From contig NZ_CP119811.1 in NCBI RefSeq assembly GCF_029338395.1, positions 121,392-185,391 on the forward strand: a stretch of 64,000 nt of DNA. The letters run 5' to 3'. A model generated the notes under the pieces. It was not told the DNA's origin, searched no databases, and worked only from the letters and a program-made list of their open reading frames with translations. The position numbers and the translations under genes were made by a program. Source of the stretch: Halorussus caseinilyticus (GTDB lineage: Archaea; Halobacteriota; Halobacteria; Halobacteriales; Haladaptataceae). Position 1 is the stretch's first letter. Every line of letters begins with the position of its first letter. Positions 53,270 to 63,900 of this stretch are shown here, piece by piece.

Positions 53270-55150
53270 CTACCGACGGCGCGACCACGGCGGCCACGTC
53301 TGCGCGCCCGGTAGTTGGTCGACGAGGTACAATACGAAGACGACGGGCGTCAGAAAGCCGAGAATGCGCGTCCACAACTCGGCCTGCACCTGTATCGAGA
53401 AGAAGCGACTGCCGGGATGCACGCGCACCCGGCTTCCAGTGAACGCGGGCGTCTCACTCCACCACGGCGCGGGTCGATAGCGGACGCCGACCGACGGCGC
53501 TTTTTCGACCGACACCAGCACGACACCCGACGCGTTCGTGTTGACCCGGTGGCCCGCGACTACGACGTGGCCGTCGCGGTCCCGGAGGTCTATCGGCCGC
53601 CCCGTCGCGTTCCCCCGTAACTCCACCCGCACCGTCGCGTGCGTCGCGTTACTCTCGACTACCGCCGCCGAGAGGTTCGACCGCCGTACCCGCCGGACAC
53701 CCGTCGTCGCCGAGAGGTTCACCACCTCGCTCTCAACGCCGCCGACCAGCCCGCGAACTCGGACGGTCGGCGTGAACTCGTCGGCGCGCACCGCGAGCGT
53801 CCGCGTCGTCTCGTACTCGCCCGCAACCACGTCCACGTCCACCGCGTCCGGGATCGCCGCGGCGGGACTCCCCGCGGTCTCACCGTCGAGGACCGCCTCG
53901 ACCACAACACCCGACCCCGACCCAGTGTCGGTGTCGCTGTAGCCGCGCGGATGTACGTCCGCGGGGAACGCATACGTTCGGACCGGCCGGACCCCGGACT
54001 CCCAGTAGGCCACGCCGTCGCTGGTTGCGGTCTGGAACTCGTCCCATGCCGGGTTTCGCGCGGTGTAGAACCGCCAGCGCGTCGGCACCACGCCCTGCCC
54101 CGACACGTTCACGCCCGTCCAGCGATGCGAGGATTGCACCACGACGCCCATGTCGCCGTCGGGGTAGCGGGCGTACCGGACCGCCGACCGAAGGCGGTAG
54201 AACGACACTTCCGACATGCTGTCGGTCACGACGACCTCTTGGGTCGGCCGGGTAGTCGTCTCCGTCCACCACGTCTGCGTCTCCTCGTCGCATTTCGTCA
54301 CCGTCCCCGCGGGCGTCCGCACCTCTCGACACTCCTCGTAGGTCTCGCTGTGGCGCTCGCGCACCGTCTTCACGTACTCCACGTCGATGCGCGCGGCGAG
54401 AACGACCGTCGTGTTCCGGCCGCCGTACCCGAGCGCCTCGTAGCTCACGTTCACGACGTGCGACCCGTCCGTGCGGCCGATTCGTGACCCCGGCCGGTCG
54501 CAGGACGCCCGTGACTCTGCGACTCCCTGCAACACGCACACTGCCGCGATTTCGTGCGATGCGACCGTCCATTCGACCGTCCGGCCGTCGCTCGCGTCCG
54601 TGTCGTCCGTGGGTGGCTCGACGCGGTAATCGACGAGACCGAACACGCGGCCGTCGCGCGCGAGCATCGTCCGCCGCGTCGCCTCGTCTACGAACACGTG
54701 GGTCGCTGGCTGGACGCGCGCTATCGTCGCGTGGGCGTCCCGGACGCCGCCGGTCCCTGCGACCGACACCGACTCACGACTAGCGTTCGACGGCGCAACC
54801 GACCGACTCCGAGTCGTCGAAAAGTTCCGCGCCAGCGCCGCCCACGCCCGTCGATTCCACTGTCGCGGCAGGTCGGGTGACTGTGACCACGTGTAGTCGG
54901 TTGCGTTCACCATTGCCTCGACCATCGACTGGTTCCCCGCCGCGGTCCTGTTCGAGACCGTCGTGTCGTTGCTCACGTTCGACGCCGTGGTATCGGTGTC
55001 GAGCGACCACAGCACCGCCGTCTTGTTGCCGAGACCGTACGTCTCGTTGCCAACTGGCTGGTCGAACCCACCGCCGACCGCGCCAGTCGCCACGGCGGTC
55101 ACTGATGCGACAAGTACGAGAGCGACCAATAGGATACGGCCCGAATGCAT
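53270..55150 (-). CDS. Large secreted, membrane-anchored protein
   Basis: 626 residues from the ATG at 55150, which begins a Sec signal peptide (GRILLVALVLVASVTAVATG). The extracellular part is Thr/Ser/Asn rich with many NxT/NxS sequons and Ig-like beta segments (GVVVEAVLDGETAG, VRVRGLVGGVESEVVNLSAT), plus three Cys pairs around EECREVRTPAGTVTKCDEE. A C-terminal membrane helix (ILGFLTPVVFVLYLVDQL) is followed by a short basic tail. 10 bp after a VirB2-like gene, hence one operon. A fragment of a paralogue lies at 24836. Probably part of a surface or transfer apparatus. Confidence 0.7.
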   Translation of the reverse strand: MHSGRILLVALVLVASVTAVATGAVGGGFDQPVGNETYGLGNKTAVLWSLDTDTTASNVSNDTTVSNRTAAGNQSMVEAMVNATDYTWSQSPDLPRQWNRRAWAALARNFSTTRSRSVAPSNASRESVSVAGTGGVRDAHATIARVQPATHVFVDEATRRTMLARDGRVFGLVDYRVEPPTDDTDASDGRTVEWTVASHEIAAVCVLQGVAESRASCDRPGSRIGRTDGSHVVNVSYEALGYGGRNTTVVLAARIDVEYVKTVRERHSETYEECREVRTPAGTVTKCDEETQTWWTETTTRPTQEVVVTDSMSEVSFYRLRSAVRYARYPDGDMGVVVQSSHRWTGVNVSGQGVVPTRWRFYTARNPAWDEFQTATSDGVAYWESGVRPVRTYAFPADVHPRGYSDTDTGSGSGVVVEAVLDGETAGSPAAAIPDAVDVDVVAGEYETTRTLAVRADEFTPTVRVRGLVGGVESEVVNLSATTGVRRVRRSNLSAAVVESNATHATVRVELRGNATGRPIDLRDRDGHVVVAGHRVNTNASGVVLVSVEKAPSVGVRYRPAPWWSETPAFTGSRVRVHPGSRFFSIQVQAELWTRILGFLTPVVFVLYLVDQLPGAQTWPPWSRRR

Positions 55151-55160
55151 AGGGCCGGGG

Positions 55161-55595
55161 TTAGAAGGGGACGAGTTTGATGCAGCTAGCAATCGGGACG
55201 CCGGTCATGTCCACGAAGATGGTGAATGCGGGTCCGGCGAGGAACACGGTGAGTCCGGCGCGAATCGACCGTCCGCGCGTGTTCTTCAACAGTTTCCGTT
55301 GTTCTTGGCCGAGATACGGCAGGCTCTCCAGTGCCTTCGTGACCATGACGGTGGCGAACCCGCCAGCGCCGCCAATCCAGACACTGAACTGAATCAGGAA
55401 GTTGAACACGCCACTAATCACCGTCCCACACATCGGGTTCTTCTCCTTCTCGCCGTCCGCCGCCACCGGCGTCGCTACCAGCGACGCGACGACCAGAACC
55501 ACCACGGCGGCCACGCCAACCTGCCGGAGTCGGAGTCGGTTCGTTGTCGATACACTTGCTGAATGCTCGTCGCTCGACGCGTGTCTCTGAATCAT
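55161..55595 (-). CDS. VirB2/TrbC-like small membrane protein
   Basis: 144 residues. A long signal peptide (VGVAAVVVLVVASLVATPVA), a short mature N-terminus with Cys, two hydrophobic helices (ISGVFNFLIQFSVWIGGAGG and GLTVFLAGPAFTIFVDMTG) separated by a basic loop (LKNTRGRSIRAG). This layout is that of TrbC/VirB2 pilins of type IV secretion and conjugation. Upstream on this strand a CTATAAAG box (55727-55734) could be its promoter. No VirB4/VirD4 ATPase is in the window, so the pilin call is by architecture only. Confidence 0.5.
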   Translation of the reverse strand: MIQRHASSDEHSASVSTTNRLRLRQVGVAAVVVLVVASLVATPVAADGEKEKNPMCGTVISGVFNFLIQFSVWIGGAGGFATVMVTKALESLPYLGQEQRKLLKNTRGRSIRAGLTVFLAGPAFTIFVDMTGVPIASCIKLVPF

Positions 55596-55820
55596 GTCTC
55601 ACTGTTACTGTGACTGGTTCGTGCGTCACGCCCGGTCCGAGGATGCGGCCATCCCCGACGCCCGAGCAAAGAAGAGGTCGCTTGTACTGCGCCTCCGACA
55701 ACCACACTCGTATCATTCCGAGAATAACTTTATAGCCTTTACGGATACCCACAGACATCCAAACGCACGAGAACACGACTCGAAAAACGCAGAAGGTCCG
55801 GCGGGCTTCGAGGGAGCGTG

Positions 55821-58800
55821 TTAGGCGGTGGTGTTGAACGTTCGGACCTGCCGGGTGAGGCCCGACGACTGGACGACCGCCCGGACCTGCGACGCGTCCG
55901 CCGTCTCGACACGCACCACGTTCCGGCCCCGACCGAACCACTCCGCCGGAACCACCACGTCGTACGTCCCGGTCAGCGTCCCGTCCCGTCCAAGCACCGC
56001 CTCGGGCACCGCCTTCCGATGGGTGGTGCCGTCGGGCGACTCGACGACAACACTGGGCTTGGTAGTCTGGCGGGCCTCGCCAGCGTACTGGAGCGTCGCG
56101 GTCACGGTCGGCCGCAACCCATCGACCTCGGGGGTCGCAACCTCGACCGTGTTCGCGCCGAGCGCCAGCGCCGACACGTTCCGCGACACCATCCCGTCGG
56201 TGAGCGGTCCGCGACCGTCGAACTCGCTCGGATACCGATAGGTCTCACCGTTGACCGTGACCGTCGCATTCGTGGGCGCGGCCCGCGCCCGATAACTCAC
56301 GTCGTACGCGACCGGCCCGCTCGCCGTCGTAATCTCGAAGTCCGCCGACTCCCCGTCGAGCAACGACTGGGGCACGTCGCAGGTCCGAGTACCGTCGAGA
56401 ACGCCCGTGAACGAACACACCGTCTCACCGCCCACCCGGACCACGGGACGCCGGGTGCCGGTGCGTTCGGTGTACGCGAGGTCGAACCCGACCTGCTTCC
56501 CGCCCGTCGTCTCGACCTCGATTTGGTTCGTGCCGTTGTGGAGCGAGAGAGTGAGGGTCTCGGATTCGCCGGGTGCCAGCGCCGAGGTCTGGTACGTCCG
56601 GCCGTTGACGGTGACTTCGACGCGGCCGGTCGGCGCGGTCGTAACGACGCCCGCGTCCGTCCCCGACACCCGGACCGTCGCCGCGTCCGCCGCCTCCATC
56701 TCCGCCCGAACCGTCTCACCAGCGTCCAAGTAGACCCGCTCGCGGTAGGTGCCGGAGTCTACGTCGCGGCCGCCGGGCGCGGTCTCGGCGGTCTTCGACA
56801 GCACGGTTTCGCCGCCGACGTGGAGCGCGAGGTCCGCCCGCCCGCCGTGTTCGTCGCCGTACGTCGTCGCGGTCGTCGCTTTCACCACCCACGGCAGACG
56901 CAACGTGTAGTAGCCCGACTCACGCGCGTAGAACAGCGTCCGCGTCTTCTCCCGCGAGACTGACCCGTAGTCTTCGGGGTTGCCGTGGACGTTCACCCGC
57001 GGCGTCCCGTACCGCGTCTCCACCCCGTCGTTCCCCGTGAGTGTGAGTGATGCGTTCGCGGGCGGGAGGTTCCCGCCGACCGTGACCGTCTCGGTCGCCG
57101 GCGTGCGCTCGCCCTGATAGGTGGTGACGACCTGCGCGGGTATCTTCGTCTTCCCCCACCCACTCTCGGCAACCTCGATTTCGAGACGTTCGCCCGCGTC
57201 CAACGCGACCGTCGCCCGGTAGGTCCCCGACCGCGACGCCCGATACCGGCCGCCACCGAACCGTCGCTCGACCGTCGTCAACTGGCGACACCCCGACTCG
57301 TCGCACGCCGAGACCGTGAACCGGCCGTGCATCCCGCCGTACTGGGTGTTGCGCATCTTCCACTCGACTGCGACCTCGTAGGTGCCGTTCCGCCGCACCT
57401 CGACCACGCCGGTCTCGCCGTCAGTCAACTGCGACACCACCGCCCGCGTCGGCCGCGCATCCAACCCCAGCGTCTCACTATCAGTCACGCGGTTCTCTGA
57501 GAGGTTCGCCGCGAGGTCGACGCGCACGTCCCGCGGCGGCATGTTCCCTCGAACCGGGAGTGTCGGAGCCGACCCCGACCCCGTATAGGTGCCCGACGTA
57601 GCCACGCGCTCGCTCGCAACCTGTCCGGAGAGTCGAAGACGTTGGCGGTCGGGTACGCGATTCCCGTCGATAGGGACCGTTTCGGCCGTGTTGTGGCCCG
57701 AAACAGTCTTGGTCTGCTCGCCCGCCGTGTACAACCCCGTAAGCGAGACCGACGTATTCTCAGCATTCAGTGGTTGGGCGAACTGTATCGTGGACGCCAG
57801 CGCCGACCCGGTGCCCGTGATTTCGATACGCTGACTCGGCCGCGTCAACAACCGGAGCGAGTTCTCCGCGACCGTCCCGTCCGCGGTCTCGAAAAACACC
57901 ACGTTCTCCGGACTCCCCACACGCGGAGGTCGCCCGCCTCTGTCACCGTGACGTTCACCGGCCGACTCGCCGCCAGCGAACTCCCGGCGGGTGGCTCGAC
58001 GAACAGCGTGTCGTTCCCCGGCGTGACGTTCCCGAACTCGAACGTCCCGTTCGCGCCGGTCGTCGCCGTCCGCCCCGCACGCTCCAAGTAGACGGTTGCG
58101 CCCGCGACCGCGTGGTCGGCGTCGTCGTAGACCGCCCCGCGAATCACGTCGGTGGTCGCCGTCTCGGAGGTGTTGGTCGGGTCGTACTCGTCGCTCGGCC
58201 ACTGCCAGTCGTAGTCGCCCGACGCGGGCGTCTGGGTCGGCCAGTCGATACCGTCCGGGTCCCACTCCCGCAAGTCCGACTTCACGTCTTCAAGCGGCAC
58301 TGGCTCGACCGCGGGAAGCTGGTTGCCGTACTCGCCAGCGTGAACCTCCCAGTTGACTATCGCCCGCCGCGCATCCGAACCGTTCTCGTAGACGTACGGG
58401 CGCTCGGCATACGTCCCATTCGGATACAGATAGACCAAGGAGTCGTTGATTCGTCCGGCGACGACGTAGCTACCGTTGAACTCGAACGCCGTCCAATTAC
58501 TCGACTGATAGAGCGCCGTACTGTTCGGTGCGTCCGGCCGCGGATACTGTGACGGGTCCGTCTCGTGTTTCGCACGCCACGCCAATACTGCGTCTCGCGC
58601 GTTCGCCCGCGACGAGAAGAAATACGGCGTCCGCGTCACGTTCCCCGCCGGAGTGAGATAAACGACGGTACCGTGTAGGTCGCCGGTCACGACGTACGCG
58701 CCGCCGTAGCCGTACACCGTCCAATTACCCATCTCGTTCGAGACGGTGAGGCTGGCGTCGGCCGTCGAGAGGTTCTCGTAGGGTGCATCCGACGCGCTCG

Positions 58801-59176
58801 CCGTCCCACCCAATCCGAGGTTGACCGACAGCGACAGGCCGCCGGACGCGAGTACGGCCGCAACGGCCAGCAGGCAGACCGCCGCGACCATCGCGGCCGT
58901 CCGCAAACTGAACTCGCGGACCAAACCCGCAAGGTCGAAGTCGAACCCAACGCCGACGCCGACGCTCGATGAGAGTTGACGGCGTACCTCCTCGGGCGGC
59001 ACGCGCTCGACCTCGCAATCGTCGTTCGGACACTGTGTCGCGTACACGTACTCCTCGCGCCTCGTGTCGTACTGGCCGGTGATACGGTCGATACTGTCGA
59101 GTCCGGTCGTGAAACACGCCGGACACTGTAACTCCGTTCTGTCGCTCGCCTCGCCGTCTGGATAACTTCCTGTCAT
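55821..59176 (-). CDS. Zinc-ribbon, membrane-anchored giant surface protein, frameshifted
   Basis: About 1,118 codons from the ATG at 59176 (GTG at 59191 possible) once a missing G near 57917 is restored; as written the frames are 59191-57845 and 58265-55821. N-terminal cytosolic zinc ribbon (CPACFTTGLDS, QCPNDDC), one membrane helix (AAMVAAVCLLAVAAVLASGG), then a long extracellular part of beta domains: a carboxypeptidase-regulatory-like repeat (GATVYLERAGRTATTGANGT), then jelly-roll-like repeats (ANASLTLTGNDGVETRYG). Ends QVRTFNTTA. First gene of the operon with the VirB2-like and 53270 genes. A truncated paralogue is at 25046. Confidence 0.7.
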
Positions 59177-59453
59177 ACCCTCGATAGTCACTCCGCTCGC
59201 ACTGCATTAGTTGAACTATCTATACAGCTAACTGTAGCCATGTATCTAGCGTATAGAGACGTAGCGTCACTAATACGTTCTGCTCGGCGAACCTGAAGCA
59301 CTGTCTACCGAGTCGAGAAACGAGACCTCGGAATAGGGTGGATAGCCGAGTCTCGACACGTAAGTTAGAGGGTAGAGACGGGTAGGTAGGCGATTCACCG
59401 GAAGGATATGGAATAGATTAATGGCGGGGCGGCGAGATGGTCGGGTAGAGCGC

Positions 59454-59726
59454 ATGTACCGGAAAATCGACTGGATGAAACCGGCAGACCAAGTTATCCT
59501 CCAAGAACTCGCACGCTACGGCGGCTGGATGAAACCCGCCTCGCTCAAACTCAACGTCCACTTCTCGGGCGACTGGGTCGGCCAGCGCTGTCGCACCCTC
59601 ACCGACCACAACCTCCTCGAACGCCACGAGGATGCATCGGAAGGCGCGTACCGCATCACCGACCGCGGACAAGAATACATTGAGGGCACGCTTTCCGTCA
59701 GCGACCTCGAAGCAAGTGACGGGTGA
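59454..59726 (+). CDS. PhiH1-repressor-like winged-helix protein (second copy)
   Basis: 90 residues; differs from the 25987 product at about three residues (TDHNLLERHED, IEGTLSVSDL). Divergent from the zinc-ribbon surface gene, sharing with it the same type of intergenic region with GTATAGAGACG motifs. Likely controls that operon. Confidence 0.78.
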   Translation: MYRKIDWMKPADQVILQELARYGGWMKPASLKLNVHFSGDWVGQRCRTLTDHNLLERHEDASEGAYRITDRGQEYIEGTLSVSDLEASDG

Positions 59727-59877
59727 GTTTGGTGGTACGTCCGACCGAAGACACTCAACTGAACCACTGGCCAAGAGAAGCGACTAGTCCGAGTTCTTTT
59801 CCGCAATGTTGGAACGTATTGGGTTAAAGTTGTGAGATTCAGCTGTAGTTGCTAGATTCTGACGTAGTAGAATATCT

Positions 59878-60325
59878 CTATGCAGTGTCACTGATACCAG
59901 TAAGATCGGAGCGATTTGTCTGGACACGCAAAAACTGGCCTTCCGTTAGTGGCGTGTCAACTAACTCGTGTACGTCACTATCAACTCGAACGGTCCCGTA
60001 TCCCACATCAAGGACAAGAGTTCCATCTGAATCAATCTGCGTGATAAGACCACGATAGGTGTGATGTTTCCAACCACGCGGATTCTGAATTCGAGGGTTC
60101 GATGCCGGGTTCGCTATCCATTACCACGTCTACTTCAGTTGGCATATATGCAAGTATCGAGAGCTGTCTCTTCGTTCCAACCATATCAGAGGTTGCGTGC
60201 AAGTCGTAGTCAAAAAGCCCAATTTGGGTATCGGTAGGAAGCGCAACTACGACACGTTGTTCATATACGACTCCTTCGTACTCTACGTCAGGGATAATTT
60301 CGATGATTTTCGCTGTGAGAGACAT
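59878..60325 (-). pseudogene. Small protein downstream of immunity gene 3, frameshifted
   Basis: Frame 1 (60325 downwards) gives MSLTAKIIEIIPDVEYEGVV to TEVDVVMDSEPGI; the continuation NPRIQNPRGWKHHTYRGLIT to TNRSDLTGISDTA lies in another frame to the stop at 59878. Removing one base near 60101 joins them into about 149 codons. Soluble beta-rich protein of unknown family, possibly a second immunity gene of the third toxin locus. Confidence 0.45.
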
Positions 60326-60414
60326 AGAAATTAGTCATTCGAGGTCTGGTACCGTTTGACCTTCAAGAATCGTCTGTTCCGGCTAAGGTGGTCTGACTAT
60401 GGAGACTCGTATTC

Positions 60415-60936
60415 TTATGAAATTTCGATTTCTTTCAATCGTCTTTTCGCGCCTTCGATTTCCTCATGAAGTCGTCGAAGCATTGAATCGTCTTCCAAGT
60501 CCGGATTTAAATCTGTAACTTTTCGATAAAATTCCTCTGCTGTCTCAATAAGTTCCCGTATCCACGATTCTTTCGAGACGACTGCACTCTTCTCAATAGA
60601 GAGACGTTGCTCCGGATTATTCACCCCTTCAATAGTTGGGCATTCTGTTATTCTAATAGAATTTTCGTCCTCTGATTCGATTACCAACCACATCGGTCCA
60701 TTCGCGTACTCAACAACTACGGTTTCATTCGTGAGTATTTTCTCGGTTGCTTCCAATTGGACCGTGAGATTTGTCGTCATGTAATCACTATTAACGTGAT
60801 TTTCGTCACCAAACACATACAAATCTCCCACTTTAATTTTCATCCCAACAAGTGGGTCTGGCCGTTCACGCTCGGTGATAGACTGCTTAAAGCTAGAATC
60901 GTATCGTAATTCAATAGATGGATTTTGAGTCGCCAT
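60415..60936 (-). CDS. Candidate immunity protein for TSP3 toxin 3
   Basis: 173 residues, starting 3 bp after the toxin stop. No signal peptide; a beta-rich first part (MKIKVGDLYVFGDENHVNSD) and a helical C-terminus (EEFYRKVTDLNPDLEDDSML). AT-rich relative to the flanks, like the other two immunity candidates. Unrelated in sequence to those, as expected if each matches a different toxin tail. Confidence 0.55.
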   Translation of the reverse strand: MATQNPSIELRYDSSFKQSITERERPDPLVGMKIKVGDLYVFGDENHVNSDYMTTNLTVQLEATEKILTNETVVVEYANGPMWLVIESEDENSIRITECPTIEGVNNPEQRLSIEKSAVVSKESWIRELIETAEEFYRKVTDLNPDLEDDSMLRRLHEEIEGAKRRLKEIEIS

Positions 60937-60939
60937 CTT

Positions 60940-63900
60940 TCATTCCACCCATTCGCCGTTGGCCCACTTAGTATGCGCGCTACCGCTCATAGGGTACGAA
61001 GTTTCTATTTTCCCGCTTGGGAAGACGTAGACTCGCATCCCACTAATCCCCGAATCTGGATACCCCTGTTCAGTTGGCTTGAAGTAGTATTTCCACTTTT
61101 CACCCTGTGGTGTCCGCTCACCGTTCTTAACCGCCTGATAGATAAGCTCACGAACCTCGTATTGATCCAGCGTATCTGGAAGTGGACGCCCCTTCACCTT
61201 CTGACCAAGTGGCCAGAACGACGTTCCACCTTCGTCATCTAAGTCCGTCCCGATGATGTGTCTTGCCGTTATATGTATCCAACTTTCTTCATCGTTTCCG
61301 GACTCAAGCCACATGACATCGCTTGTTTCATCTTTCACCACCAAGCCAGTTTTACTAATATCACCACCCTCGCTTTCGATTTCGACTAGCTCTTCGACAC
61401 TCACCGCATCGTCGTAGAGATACTCGTCGTTACTCTCGTCCAACAGCTTCGAGACGCGGCGAAGGTCCTCGTTATCAACCCGCCCGTTCTCGTATGCCTG
61501 TAGCAGTCGTTTCCGCTCGGCGACCGTTAGTTCGTCGTCGCGCTCTAGTTTGGCGAGTCGCTTGGCGACATCGGGGTCGATGTCGTCGGCCTGCCGCATG
61601 ATAGCGACGAAGTTGTCGCCGCCGTCCGCGATGATCTCGGGGTCGTCGGTCCGCGCGAGAACCCGCCCGACCACTCGCTGGTCGCCTGGACTCAGCGCGT
61701 CGATTTGCGAGTGCGTACTCGCCTCTGCGTTCGAGAGTCGCTGGCGTGCGTCGTACTTCCCGGCGGCGGTCTTCACGCCCGCCACCACCCGGCGTCCGCT
61801 CTTCTTGCTCAAGTGCCAGCTTCCCTTCGCCGCTCGCCCGCCGAGTTCGAACGTCACCTGTTTCGCGCGCCCAGTCGTCCGCCCCTTCGCCACGTCGTAG
61901 TACCGTTTCGCTTCCGAGAGGCGTCCGTTGCGGTCGAGGCGGTCAACGAGGTCGGCGAACCGGTCGGAGTTTTTCACCGCGGTCTGGGCTTGTCCGCCGA
62001 CCACCAGTTGGACGGCTTGGAACGCCACGTAGCCCGTGTACCAGCCAACGCGGAACGCATCGTACTCAGCTTGCTCGCTCGGGTCCGACCTGTCGTAGGG
62101 ATTGTTCGTCGCTTGTTTCGCTTCGAGACTCTCAACCATCCGGCGGGGGAGTGTGGCGAGAATCTTGTCGATGAGTCCGAGTCGGTCAACGAGAGTGGCG
62201 AGTTGCTCGAACGCTCCGAGGAACGCGAGTGGCTGGTCGGTGAGCGCTTTGACCGTCTGCGCGGTGGAACCGGCTCCGACGGTGAATCCCGAGAGCATTC
62301 CGGCGAACATCGAGGCGCGTTCCGGGCCGAGGTCAGACTGGGTGGTGAGTTCTTTGACGGTCGCGCCGTAGACGTTCGCGCGTTCCATCGCCACCTGCTG
62401 GCGGCGGTTGTCGTGGGTGTCGCGGGCGTGAACCACGACGCTTGTCCCGGTCAATCCGTCGAGAATCGTCTCGGGCAGACCCGTCTCGAACGCGCGGGAC
62501 TGACTCCCGTGGCGGTCGCCACCCCACGTCGTCCGCGTCTGGATCTCGCCGTTTTTCGTGAGCCGTGAGGACGCCACCCCGCTCGGGTCGTCCACCCGGT
62601 AGCCGACCGCGTACGACGTATCCCCGCTGAACGCGTCTTTGCCGAACTCGGCGCGGAACACGTCGATGGTCGGCCCCTCGTAGTCGGCGAGCGTCGGGTC
62701 CGACCCGCCACGTCTCTCCTCGGCGTCGGCGATACCGTCGCCGTCCGTGTCGGCGCGCGTCGGGTCGGTGCCCAGGTCGAGTTCTCGGCCGTCGTCGAGG
62801 CCGTCGTCGTCCGAATCCTGCCGCATCGGATCAGGGTCGACCGTCCGCGACATGCTGGTGCGTCACCGGGGTCGCCGCCGTCGTATAGTGCCGCGAGGAA
62901 CTGCTCGGAGTCGGCACTCGATTTCGTGTATCGGACGGTGTAGCCGCCAGCCCATTCCTCGGCGTCACTGAGACCGTCACCGTCCGAATCGACCGCGGTC
63001 GGGTTACTCGAAGCTCGAAATACCCACCGTCAACGTACCGCGGGATGTAGCCCGCCACTTCCGCGCCGTCGGTGATGCCGTCGCCGTCAGTGTCGGCGTC
63101 GTACGGGTCGGTGGACACGCGCCCGGTCCCGGTCTTGACGCCGAGTTGCTCTAACCCGTTCGTCAGGCCGTCGCCGTCACTGTCGCGTTTCACCTCGACA
63201 CTCGCCTTTCCGGGACTCGTGCCTGCGAGGTTCTCGGTGTGAATCCAGACGGATACCTGCTGGCCGTCGGGATTCTCGAACGTCTCGTCGATGTAGGCGT
63301 GGTCGGTGTTTCGCTCGCCGTCGTCGCCCGACAACTCCAAGACAGTCCGGGTCTCGGACCCGACCGACACAGCGACTTCCACACTCGCGTTCGATTCTTC
63401 CGCGAACGCGATAATCGGCATCGTGAACGTGACTTCGACCGTATCTGACGGAATCGTGAGCGACTTCTCGTTATCCGAGGGGTCGAACTGCTTGGGCGGC
63501 GACGGGTCACTCGTTCCCTCGTCGTCATCGTCATCATCGTCGTCACTGTCGTCATCGTCGTCGCCGTCTCCACCGTTCACGGGACATTCGCCGTTATCCG
63601 GGAAGTGCGGACCTGTACACGCCGCGCTCACGTCGTCGGAGTAGAACAGCGACGAGTTCTGGCCGATGACTGCGCGGCCTGCGCCGGTCGAACACGACCC
63701 CGTGCAGTTCCACCCTGAGAGGTCACTGAACGACTCGTTCAGCGCGTATTTGGGCTTGGGTTTCGCACGTTTCTGCATGTAGTTCTGCCATGCGGTCTGG
63801 TTCATGGCGACGAACGTCGAGAAGTGCGGGTCGTCCCCGTCACCGAGTCGTTTTCGGCGTCCACTTCCGAGGTTTTGACGTACGTCTGCAGTTCGGGGTC

